From Tubiluchus corallicola (taxonomy: Eukaryota; Priapulida; Priapulimorpha; Priapulimorphida; Tubiluchidae), in the NCBI GenBank assembly GCA_030141605.1, contig JAQGDQ010000014.1:1075001-1139000 (forward strand): a stretch of DNA of 64,000 nt, read 5' to 3'. Positions 37,750 to 64,000 of this stretch are shown piece after piece. The number at the start of each line of letters is the position of its first letter. Positions within the stretch are counted from its first letter, which is position 1. Under the pieces are notes generated by a model. That model was not told where the DNA came from. It was given only the letters and a program-made list of their open reading frames with translations, and made no database searches. Made by a program: the position numbers and the translations under genes.

Positions 37750-39263
37750 TTTTTGGAAATACAAATAAAAAACAATCGGTAAAATAAGGAAAACGACACA
37801 CCGTTATCAAATCACACTTTTCGTATAATTGCATCAGAAAGTAACAATCAAACAATATGAGTAGTCTTTAACAACTTCGACAATATTCACTACAAGATGT
37901 AACGCGACGGCTTACCTTTGCGCCATCGACAGTACTAGCTACTGGTGAGTTATGACTTGTGTATTTTCGAGAAGAAAAGTTATCGAAATCTTACAACAGT
38001 TTTTGAAATACTTGTGGCTGTGGAATCCTGGTCTACATAAAAGGTGATTTTCCCTCTAGAATTAGGAATTTCAGAAACCTTAATGAGCCATGCAAGTTAA
38101 TTGGAGACATCACAATTGAGATAGTTATTAATGACATTAAATTGATGCTATTCTGTGCCTACAAATCATAATCAGTAAATTCTTAATCACTTACGGATCT
38201 CTGTGAAATATTTGAGATGCAAAACTTTGTAAAAAATCAAACATGCAAAAACGCATGTGAAAAACGCAAATCCATCACTTGTAAAATGTATTTATTGTCA
38301 TAGTTCTTTATTTGAAAAAACAATTGTTTGCAAGCAACCATGACATAAATTGGATCCTCTCACGAAATTATTTTGTTATAAAGTTACGCCATTTTGCACG
38401 AGGAGTCTCCTCATTGCCCAAATCAGCTCCGTTCTACTAATTGCCTTTACATTATTACAAATCAGAAACACCACTTTGAGGAAACCATAAAGGAGGACAG
38501 ATAGAGGACTAAATGATGTTCATCACGCCGTTCTCAGTACAACTATCATTACAGACATGATCGTTCTCAGTACAAAGTCATTATAACGCGGATTATCTCC
38601 CTTTTTGAAAATTACTGTGACGTAACGGCACTGACTAGACGTTGGTAGACAAGAAACTTTGAATGAATAAAATTCTCCGCAGCGTCTACGTGTTTCAACT
38701 TCAAAAATTGTTTGTGGCATTTTTAAACGCGGTTGGTTTGTGTTATAGATGATAACAATTGTTATTTTGTGGTTTTCGTCGATATTTATCTGTTTTGAGA
38801 CTTGATCCAGTCTGTAATTTAAGTGAGTCGTTGATGTTTATTTTAATCTTTAGCAATTGAATTTTTGGCTATAATAATTTCGCAAATCTAATTAAATGAC
38901 AAGAAAAGTGGTACCTGAAGTAGGTTTCAGAAAAATCGCCTTAAAAATTATATTACTTCACAGCAATTTTACGTGTATATCGTACTTGCCTTGAAAATTT
39001 TTTTGTTTGTGTTCATTTTAAATATCCCGCAAAAATGTTCCGTTCCCGCAATTACATGGCGTCATAAACTATATGCACAACGTAAATAAGGGGGAAAAAG
39101 AAATGTCAAACTATGTCCCAAAAACTTTCAATGCAAAGTTATATTACTTAGCACTTCGCTTCCCTGCTTGAAAGACGTATGTAACAAGAAAAGAAAATTA
39201 TTAATTTATTCAAAACTTTTTCACTAATTGGTATGACTAAATGTTGTTGACTTACCGCTAGGG
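37750..39263. other. EPRS upstream region
   Basis: Likely holds the EPRS promoter near 37.9-38.0 kb, where CpG-containing sequence surrounds a possible 5' UTR donor (AAAG/gtaagc at 37914, minus strand). A 65-codon minus-strand frame at 38523-38720 reads protein-like in parts but has no splice or homology support. No TATA box is evident. Confidence 0.35.
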
Positions 39264-39992
39264 TGCACCTCATTAACCAAAAAATATATTTTTAATCTTA
39301 TTAATTCTAAAAAGCTAGGAAAATGAACAATATTGTATTCTAGTCAATATGAAAAAGTGCTGTTTATCTTATATTTTCTTTTTATCTTTATAAACTTTCC
39401 AGCAATTAGGAAATGTAATGCTCCTTGTCGCACATGTTATCACTAATTGCTTGCATTAGGTATACCATGTAATATACCATATAACTCAGTAACTGCGATT
39501 TTCCATACTTATTACATTTACCTAGCTAACTTAACAGTTATTTCCTTGATTCTCGCATTAATGTAATACTCAAATAGTAAATGTTAATAATGATAACATT
39601 CACTTTCTGTATAAATATATTTTGCCTAAAATTTTATATGACGCAATTATTGCATTTAGTTAATTATAATTACAAGCAAAACATGAGCTTCACTTACCTT
39701 TCTTTAGTGCGAGAAATGCGAAAATAACTGTTACATTAGCTGAGTAAATGTAGTAAGTACAAAAAAAATCACAGTTGTTGAGTTATGTGGTATATTACCA
39801 TACTTAATGCAAGCAATTAGAGATCAAATGTGCAATATGCATTACATTTTCCCAATTGCTGGAAAGTTTATAAAGAAATATAAAGAGAAAATATAATATA
39901 AACAGCACTTTTTCATATTAACTGGAATACAATATTGTGCATTTTCCTAGCTTGTTGTATTGGTATAAAAATGTGTTGAATAAATGAGGTGA
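39264..39992. mobile_element. Foldback element: long inverted repeat with ~300-bp arms
   Basis: The left arm (39264-39560) is the imperfect reverse complement of the right arm (39706-39992). Matching blocks in order are CACCTCATT, AAGCTAGGAAAATG, ACAATATTGTATTC, ATGAAAAAGTGCTGTTTAT, CTTTATAAACTTTCCAGCAA, CTAATTGCTTGCATTA, ATATACCA and TTCTCGCA. The central spacer is about 145 bp. There is no ORF. It is probably a non-autonomous foldback/MITE-type transposon inserted between EPRS and CENPL. Confidence 0.8.
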
Positions 39993-41229
39993 CATTAAGT
40001 AAGCAGTAAGCACAAGCACATTATAAATTTATAAATATATAAAACAGATGCACAAAACCTATCAAAATAACTGATAAACTATAATACTGGATCAGTCAGT
40101 GTAATAGACATGAAATAATATAACGTTTAACTTGATTACTCTTTCACGAAATTTAAATTCTAACAAAATTTTAAAAAGGTAACAGCAGCTAATCAGCACG
40201 TCTAGTATCTTAGCTGCTGCGTAGTAGGCCTGTAACTATGCATTGTGATACCTTTTGTGATGATATGTGCATCGTCAAAGTGCACAAGTATTGTGATAAT
40301 CTGAATCACTGATCTTTAGCACAAGCTGGATTGTCCGCTGATAAAAACAGTGTAAAATAATTCAAGCTTCAGCTGTAGAATGTACTGCTGATATGTAACA
40401 ATCAGTGCAGCATTAGCAGACTTGACCTTGACACAGGCAGACTTGCTGTAAGCAGCCGAAACTAAGCAGTTGAATAAGTGCAATGTGTTTATAATAATGT
40501 GTATGTTAAGCTAATTACATTTTTGCTTATAAGTTTCTGAAATGGCTTGCAGTAAATGCGGACGAAAATGCACCAGCATAATCAAAAGCATTAATTAAAA
40601 TGTTTTGCATTATTATGTAGTATATCAACAGCTTAATCTAGTTTTATTACTTGTTATAGCAAATGTTAACTGAATATGCATCATGACTTAGGTGTATCGC
40701 TACAGCCCTACTGCGTAGCTGTAGAAAATAAAATGTGTCAATATGTGTTTCTTCGCTAATTAAGACACTTTTTTGTTGGGTCATCTGCGATTCGTCTAGA
40801 TCCACTTTCCACATTCAAATGGCTTTATTATTAATTGCTTTGTAATTTTCCTTTTTGCACTTTGGATATATTAACATATCAATTTTGTTCTTGTAAACAT
40901 TTGTAATTTCCATATTCAATCTGATATGAAGTAGATCCATTTCCGTTTCCTGACTAGCCCTGCTGTATCATGTTTTTACATTTCCAGAAATATTAAGTTT
41001 GCTCTGCATCTTGTTTTGTGATGAAATTGTGTGTTTATATAAGTTATTTTTTCATTCTGATTTTTTTCGAATCTATTTTCTATTGTTGCGTCTTTGTTGC
41101 ATTTTCTTGCAGTCAGTTTTAAATTATTAACCCAAAACCATTCCGCAGTGTAGAAATTCTGAGAGGATGTCAAATGGATAGCAAACTTTCTTGAACATTA
41201 TCTCTAGCATCTGTCAGGTTTTTGCAAGT
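39993..41229. other. CENPL upstream region
   Basis: AT-rich. A fair splice acceptor (tctctag, about 41206) lies just before the CENPL ATG, so a 5' UTR intron is possible. No coding exon upstream could be supported. An in-frame TAG at 41179-41181 limits the ORF. Confidence 0.4.
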
Positions 41230-42270
41230 ATGGCACCACATATTCACTTCAAAGGCTGCGCAACTCCAACAGATCAACCGATTACGCAGCCAGCCGCTCA
41301 GTCTACTATCTTTGCTTCGCGTAAAAAACATCGCACTCATTGCCGCATAGGTGGTGTGCCAGACCAGCCTCAGCAAGAACATTTAACGGACAGCTGTTTA
41401 AGTGGCATAGTAAACAAATCATGGCAAATTTATAAATGTTCACCATTGTACAATTTGAACTATGACTGCTTAAACATCTACAGTCGTCACTTCACATCTT
41501 TCTTACAGTCACATTTGAACATTCGTGATGTGCTTGGACTCGAAAGTGGTACCAAATTCAAGACATCATTTTCCCTATTACCGGCTTTAAAAGTTGCCGA
41601 AAGTGATCACTGTGCTCTTAGTGTTTTAGTATTGTCAGTGCCTAAAGATCGCAGTTCTTCGAGCAAGGAGGTGTTCACTGCTATTCTTAGTGGTGTTTGT
41701 TTAGAAAAACATCCTTACTCTATTCACAACTCATTCGTTGCTTTGCCAGTGATTTTGCTGAGAGGCAAGGTCGCATACTCGGACTTGTTTATTCTGTGGT
41801 TACAGTATCAATTTGATTGCAGTGTGAACAGAATGACCTTCTCACAATTACATTTACATTGGATGGTTGCCATATGGGCAGGTAAGTCGTCTAAAAGCAA
41901 AAGACGCAACCCCATTGAACTATCATATTCTGTGCCTCATGTGGAAGGCATTGATAATATATGCATGGAAATAGATCAGGATGATGGTTTGTGGATTTGG
42001 AAGACAGTGCACGAAGCATCAATATCGAAGCAAGGTTCTGAAGTGTTCAGCGAAACAGAGGTAACCACGTTCATAAATGCTCTTCAGAAACACTTCTTTG
42101 CCCATTTCAAGATAAACTTAGAAAGACTACAGTTGACTCATATTGGAACACCAATCGTGTATGTTTCAAGTCAAGGGAAAATTAGACTATATTCCAAGAA
42201 TCATGTACCTACTGTGTTGCAATTGCTTTGTTCTTTTGTTGTTGAGGATTATCCAGAATTTTCTTTATAA
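41230..42270 (+). CDS. CENPL: Centromere protein L (single coding exon)
   Basis: Uninterrupted ORF of 346 codons from ATG 41230 to TAA 42270; human CENP-L has 344. The open frame extends upstream to 41182 without an ATG, so 41230 is the natural start. Family landmarks are visible: an N-terminal ATP-like segment followed by a basic stretch (residues about 10-35), NKSWQIYKCSPLYNLNYD, LHWMVAIWAG, a SVPHVEGID-type segment, LWIWKTVH and HFFAHFKINLERLQL near the C-terminus. CENP-L pairs with CENP-N in the constitutive centromere-associated network on CENP-A chromatin. The long coding region has no intron, unlike vertebrate CENPL. Divergence is strong, as usual for CCAN subunits, but collinear matches along the whole length make the call solid. 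Confidence 0.9.
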   Translation: MAPHIHFKGCATPTDQPITQPAAQSTIFASRKKHRTHCRIGGVPDQPQQEHLTDSCLSGIVNKSWQIYKCSPLYNLNYDCLNIYSRHFTSFLQSHLNIRDVLGLESGTKFKTSFSLLPALKVAESDHCALSVLVLSVPKDRSSSSKEVFTAILSGVCLEKHPYSIHNSFVALPVILLRGKVAYSDLFILWLQYQFDCSVNRMTFSQLHLHWMVAIWAGKSSKSKRRNPIELSYSVPHVEGIDNICMEIDQDDGLWIWKTVHEASISKQGSEVFSETEVTTFINALQKHFFAHFKINLERLQLTHIGTPIVYVSSQGKIRLYSKNHVPTVLQLLCSFVVEDYPEFSL

Positions 42271-42318
42271 GTGAAAAGAAACCCGCGGTACCGAGAATTC
42301 TTGTTATTTAGGTCTTCT

Positions 42319-42384
42319 TTTGTGTGTGTGTGTGTGTGCACATGCCCGTGTGTGTGTGTGCGTGCATGTGCGTGGGCGTATGTC
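42319..42384. repeat. (TG)n microsatellite in CENPL 3' UTR
   Basis: Interrupted GT/GC alternating tract directly downstream of the CENPL stop, probably transcribed in the 3' UTR. Confidence 0.85.
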
Positions 42385-43853
42385 TAAATTAAATAATATG
42401 TTTGTTATAGCTATTGTTGATTATAAACTTCCTGGAAGTGTCTGCATATTATGTAAACGCACATAGTTATTTACTCCCTTTTTCCTCGTTAGTTTAACGT
42501 TTTTATTGAAATGTTTAATTTTTTAAGTAGTGATGCTTAAGTTAGTATATTTACAAAATTGCATACATGTACAGTTGTGCTGCTCAGAGCCTTTCGCTGT
42601 GCAAAGGCACCTGGAAAATGCAGTCTTGCAGTTTTCAAATGCTGAAATGCCTAAATATAAATGATTCATATTGGTAGCCTAATGAACTAATTAAAATTTA
42701 ACAAAGGGAGGAGGCTACATTTGCTTGCTAAAATTGAGAGGCAAGACCCAATCCACAATACCTTAACCTAGTGTAGAGTAGTTAACCTAAGCTAAGGCAT
42801 GTGGCCCGATTTGAAATGAAGGGACATTTATATCAGCCTACTAAAAATTAATAAATAATTCCGGCATGACTAAACAGAAAGTTTAAGATTTTAACTAATA
42901 ATGAAATGACCTCTACGAAAGACCTGTTCAGAGCTTTGCCACTTTCCCATATAAATCACCGAGTTCAGCTATTACAGTGTGCTAGGCTTTTATAACTTCA
43001 GGTAGGCCAATGCAAAATTGTACATGTGTTATATGTTCATACCAGAGTATAAGAATGACCAAGCAGAAATTGGCTAAATCCAAATTATGTATAGGTAAGC
43101 TGTCACTTAGCAACATATTTTCTTGCATGTGAGAAGGTTAACTCTTAGAAGGATGATTCGCTTATATTACAATATAATTGCGAATAAAATTTCTTTATAG
43201 ACCTACATTTATGGACCTAGCATAGCAGTTTCTTTTCAAATTCTTTTAAAATTGCTGACATTTTCGTTTTGTCTGAGGCAAATACAGTAGCCAGAATTGC
43301 AAGACTTTAAGTGGACATGATTTGTGAAAAAACACATTTTCATTTAATATGTAACATGTAATATGAGACTGTACAGACTGATCGTGGACAAAAATGTTTG
43401 AACAGTATAACTCTTTTCTTGTCAAAGTAGCAAATCAGATAAGAAGTGTTCAATAAGCCATTAACCGGACATGATATTTTTAGGAGTTATGAACAATGTT
43501 TAAGATGTACAGTTGCTGCGCATGTACTGGCAAATTTATACATGTACCATATTTTTTTAAACTTGATTTTGTACTCAAATATATTGAATTCTATGTAGGG
43601 CCTTACAGCTATCTAGTGTCACCTTTTTTGCCTCTATTGCCTCAATTTTTGAATCTTATTATGATTTATTTTGATAAAATATTTGATAATTAATAGATGT
43701 AAAAGCATTTGAACAAAATATTAGCATGATTATTTCTAGTGTAAATAATTTTCATGTAAAATGTACTGTTTATCTTGCAAAATGTAAGGTTTAATGTAAA
43801 ATGATCTGTTTTATAGTGTGTAGATTGTGCATTCCAAGACTATTTTGGTACTT

Positions 43854-43859
43854 AATAAA
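43854..43859 (+). terminator. Candidate CENPL poly(A) signal
   Basis: AATAAA about 1.6 kb after the CENPL stop. An earlier AATAAA near 43183 is an alternative. It faces the minus-strand signal at 43894-43899. Confidence 0.4.
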
Positions 43860-43893
43860 ATATGATTGATAGCTATTTTGTTTTTACCTTAAT

Positions 43894-43899
43894 TTTATT
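43894..43899 (-). terminator. Candidate distal poly(A) signal of the bHLH-PAS gene
   Basis: TTTATT on the plus strand (AATAAA on the minus strand). If used, the bHLH-PAS 3' UTR would be about 3.2 kb. Nearer signals exist, for example at about 45627-45632. Confidence 0.3.
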
Positions 43900-46800
43900 T
43901 CTTATAATACTCGTAACATAAACACGAAAATACACATTGAAAGTTACACTTTTAAAATATAGATGATTAATCATAATACAACATTATTATTTAAAATTAA
44001 TACAATTATTTATTTTATATGTGTAATTGAAATTGGACATTGTACATGAATATTGACATTTTAAATTTTGTTACAGTTATTTACAAAACAGCCATTTTTC
44101 TAAATGCACATAGACATAATGGCTAAGAATGAAGTAAAATTTTATACATTAATATTCAAAAAGTGAAATACAAATTAAAATAAGTATGAGTGGAGTAATA
44201 TATTCGGTTCAAACTAACTGAATAAGTAAAATTTTTAATTTTGATAGTTTTTACACGTATATGTATTAAAAAGAAATAATTCTAGTATGTAGTGGTACTA
44301 ATTTTAATAAAGTTGAACATCTGGAGCATATGTTAAACAATTCTGTTAAATTTAATGTCTATTAATTTGCCCTATCAACATTATACCATTAATGATGATT
44401 TTTCAATACTGTTTAAATACTTGCTAAAGTGCCATGTTACTAACTGTAACTAACGGCAGTCATAATACTGAAATGGTTAGGGAAATGGTGGCATTATTAA
44501 TTTACATTACTAATCAGTGATCAGTGGCATGGTTATGTATCAATATGCATTCAGCATACTGTGTATTAGTTGAAAAGCTGTTTTTCAATAACTGGAATAA
44601 TTGTAGTTAATTATCTCGTTATTGTGCAATTTTGATTACCTAGCTTAGTTAATCATTGTTTTTGATTAAAACTGCTAGGAATTTAACTTGGTTTTACCTG
44701 AAGAGTCTCAATTATAAATAGTTATATACCTGGAGTAAGGCTGTGTAAGTCTAAAAAAACAAAGAATTGACAGAAAGGAAAAACAGGTAGATCTTGCCTC
44801 ATTTGATAATATACTCTAAGATTATGAAGTCTGACAAACTCTACACTAATTGTTATGGCGCTGTATGTGATGCAAAAGACAAGGACTGCACAGTCTCATC
44901 TAAACCAGGCAACAGGCTAACTGTTTGGATTGTGCTTGACTCTTAATTGCATATCCTGTTAATGTTAGCAAACTTTTTCTCATGATCCAGGAAGGATTTC
45001 ATATACAAACCACTTAATCCTGGACAAGAACACAGATTCTTTTATGGGGTACTAGAAAAGTGAAAAATTCACTTGTTGGTCTTGAATGGTCAACAGCCAT
45101 TAACTGGCCTTAGTGCTGAACAAATAAATGATTATAATTACACTTTGATGTCTTTTCGTATATGTTTGCCAATCCATTAGAAATTTTGAAGTCCTTTTGT
45201 CTGTATCAGAATAACATTTAGTATTAGATTTTTTTGTCATTTACACGTTATGCACCAGCCATCTGTTTTTGCTGCACTAAAGTTCATTCTGCATAACTAT
45301 AGTCTTGTGTTCTGGTTTTGTAAAGTATAATGAATAATGTACTGATAGCCATCTCTCAGTTATTAACAAAGCAAAGATGAAAATTTGACTAAGAACACCA
45401 TCCCAGAGTGTTGACTGACAGCAGTAGAACTTATTTTCCAATTTAAAAATACTGTTGCCATCGGTAATTTTAAAATTTGGTGCAAATGTAGTTAAGGTCT
45501 ATATCATTGCAACCAAATAAAAAGAAATTCTTTATGATTCTTGACATTAATAAGCCATTCGATAATGGTCAACTTGACCTGACATTTTTAACAATATAAT
45601 GGGGCTCAGCACACCTTAAGCTCTTAACTTTTTATTACACGAAAATTAATAAAAGATTAATGTGTCTTTCGCAGTTATATTATTAAAAAATGTCAGCTTC
45701 TTGGGATTTCTAATAATTATACCATAATGTAGAAACAACTTAGAAGTACAATTCAGTAGGTAACAGCCAAATACTGTTTGATATGATACAGATAATTTGT
45801 TTGCAGGACCCTTGAAATGACCATTCCACTGGAACAAATCGTCTAAATTATAAATTCACAATCAAATGAGTGATAGCTCCTGAATGTGTTATGCCTAAAT
45901 ACTGGAAATGTGTTTAACTTTATCTGCATAAATATTCCAAATTTACAAAATGAAACTTATCACGGTTATAATGATTCATAATCAACTGATACAATGGTTC
46001 ATTATCACAAATCTAGCAACAAAAATCACAAAAATATGAAAGAACATAAGTTTACACTTAATAAAAATTAATAGTTGGACATGCGAATGCAATCTGGCTC
46101 TGGAAGTTCTTATGGAAAACAGAAAAAATAAAATTTCAAACAATATTGTAATTTGCACTTATCACACCTTATAATAATAATTACAGTTGGGTAAAACACA
46201 ATACTAATTTTTCATTCGGCATTGCGACTGCCAAAAAATAACACTCCACTTTTTATCTAACATTTTCATTGCTCAATTTCACCTCTTATTTTGAATAATT
46301 AAAATTTCAGAGTACACTGTAGTATAATTATAAAAAGAAATTTAGGCCAATATATTTGCTTGTTAACAAAATGTGTGTTTTTAATTTTTATATGTGCAAA
46401 CCTACTACAGTAGGAAATTAAGTTGCAATAAGCGATAATCAGGTTTAGTTTAGGTCTGCAATCATTTTGATTTTTTATGTGTATCACAAACATTTGTCTC
46501 CTCGTGTTTTGAACTATGTCATTGTACGTAAAATGAAAAATCAAGTTCAGTTTCGTGCAAGATGGCAGGTCTTTTCGCCTTATGTAGTGTCCACAAATTG
46601 GAATGTGAAAGACTAAAATTTTAGCAAAAGCATACGAGTAAAATATAATATCTTAGTAGTCAAAGTCATCAAGCTTTTGTTAAATTTAGTTTCATAATAA
46701 ATGAAACAACAAATTGCAATCAACTTGTTTGTAATTTTACATGTTACTGGCAAGTGATCATTTTTTCCTGGTCATCTCATTGATAGGATTACGTGAAGAC

Positions 46801-47074
46801 ATGGATTTGCAAAACATTAGTATGAGTGTACAATAGTTACAGTAGGAGTGGTATGAATTAACATTTAACATAAATCTGATAAAAATCACAACAAAGTTAT
46901 GATAATTGCTGCTCTTACGGTTTGTTATCCTCTCTCACTGGGTGCTATTATAATACATGTATTATGTACAGTTGTACACAATCTTATAATTATTTAAAAT
47001 ACATATTATCAGACTTCACCAGAATACTGTATCACAAATATGAAATGATAAAGTAATAATACCTTGCAGTGGGA
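43900..47074. other. 3' UTR/intergenic sequence, no gene seen
   Basis: AT-rich and featureless apart from scattered AATAAA signals on both strands. It probably includes the bHLH-PAS 3' UTR. Frames at 45646-45837 and 46299-46544 show no recognisable features. Confidence 0.4.
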
Positions 47075-62697
<15,623 letters not shown>

Positions 62698-64000
62698 CTG
62701 AAAAATAAATTTCCGAAATAGTCGTTTATTTTCGCACGGAATTGTATGAACATAGAATAACATAGATATTTCACAAAACTAATCTCTTTTCATTTATGTA
62801 AGCATCAAGATCCGAAAATTTGTAATCCGTGCTAAAGACGAAAGGTTACAATATTTAAAAGCTATTTTACATTCATACATACATTCATACATACCATTTT
62901 GATGGCTATGTCAGTATTTAAATACATTTCCTATTGCTTATAATAATGGTGTAGGGAACACCTATTGGCTGAACTATGATTTTAGTGTAAAGTTTCTGTG
63001 CATCAGTATTGCTTTACCAAAGCTTATGCATGGACGATTGCAAATGGCATAAAACCACTGCTAAATATAGCGTGTAATACCATGACACTCTAATGTGTCA
63101 GAAAGGGATACATTCCATCTTAAATTTTTTTTACAAAATACTTTTATTTACTGGCTGATAACTATGTTTGTGATAAGTTCACATCTGTAAAAAATTTTAA
63201 ATTACTATTATTTAACATAAATTTTTACCGTCGTTAAGATATGCTCGTTTGGTACGTTACACTTCGATTGCAATTTTGTAATTTTTATGACGCTTTTGTG
63301 TGTGCTAAAATAAACAGCATCCAAAACTAAAAATTTCTGAACACGTTCTTTTTTCAATTTTTTATGCTGCCAATAATTGAGATCTTTTACATGGTAGAGA
63401 ATTCCGATCGTCAGCTAACATTTGTAGTTTCACCAGTGCAAGTACCTACCTCAGCCACCTGTAAGGCTGTATTATCACGACGTACAGTGTACGCGTATAC
63501 CACCATGTAATTTATAGTATTGCACCGTTTAAAATGTAAGTTGTAGATGCATTTAACCAAAGATTTAATTTTATATCCATGAAAACGCACACGCTAGTTT
63601 GTTTGTGAACTTATTTTTCTGTTTGTTTGTTTATTCGCTGATTGATTCGCTCATCGTTCGTTCGTTCTTTCGTTCATCATTCATTTTCTAAACATTATGT
63701 GCTTTATTCAACCACTCATTATTGTTGGCTGTTATTTATTAAATTAATAAATTAATAATTTAATTTAAATCAACCCTAGTGTTTAAATTAAATACATTTC
63801 CGTTAAAAGCATTTCAAAATTTTATTTTGTGTACAATGGTGACATACATTAAATTAAAATATCCCCAGTACGTCATTTTAAAAGAAGAAAAAATAATCGA
63901 GCCTTTCCAACTTTTATGCCCGATGAAAATAAGGTAAATATGGAGAAAGCAACGATGTTCCGTCTGTCATTAAATGAGTTCAGTTTTCCTTTCTGCTGTT
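62698..64000. other. bHLH-PAS intron, right edge of window
   Basis: Upstream of the first visible exon. I looked for the bHLH-coding exon on the minus strand and did not find it. A TTCG/TTCA simple repeat lies near 63655-63690. Confidence 0.5.

Noticed and set aside
38523-38720. 65-codon minus-strand ORF upstream of EPRS
   Set aside because: No splice partner, no known motif and no sign of expression; its length is within chance range here.

Overview
The window is animal nuclear DNA, AT-rich, with spliced genes, GT-AG introns of 0.1-5 kb, many trinucleotide microsatellites and decayed LINE/SINE/MITE remnants. A fused glutamyl-prolyl-tRNA synthetase with three WHEP repeats, a CENP-L gene and a Trachealess/NPAS-type bHLH-PAS gene point to a metazoan, most likely a marine-type invertebrate. 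I cannot fix the phylum from the sequence alone.

Layout. 1-7.6 kb: gene-poor, with a possible zinc-binding terminal exon (434-622, minus), a MITE-like element with a duplicated left end, and pieces of non-LTR retrotransposons (endonuclease, EN-RT linker, RT tail) beside (AAT)n tracts. 7.69-10.3 kb: RPS29 (plus strand, three exons, last coding exon only 9 nt), with a 33-bp minisatellite in intron 2. 12.2-37.75 kb: EPRS (minus strand), reconstructed from 31 coding exons whose phases all agree, giving 1504 codons plus stop. Its introns hold several repeat families and one exon-like island. 37.75-41.2 kb: EPRS/CENPL divergent intergenic region carrying a foldback element of about 730 bp. 41.23-42.27 kb: CENPL (plus strand, uninterrupted 346-codon ORF). 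47.08-62.70 kb: 3' nine coding exons of a trachealess/NPAS1/NPAS3-type transcription factor (minus strand). Its bHLH exons would lie beyond the right edge.

Functional picture. Three of the four clear genes are housekeeping (cytosolic ribosome, tRNA charging, kinetochore) and one is a developmental regulator. Nothing suggests that they work as one pathway or cluster. CENPL and the bHLH-PAS gene are convergent, with candidate poly(A) signals about 35 bp apart. EPRS and CENPL are divergent. No CRISPR array, operon or bacterial-type system is present. All identifications come from reading the translated exons against family knowledge; no database search was run.
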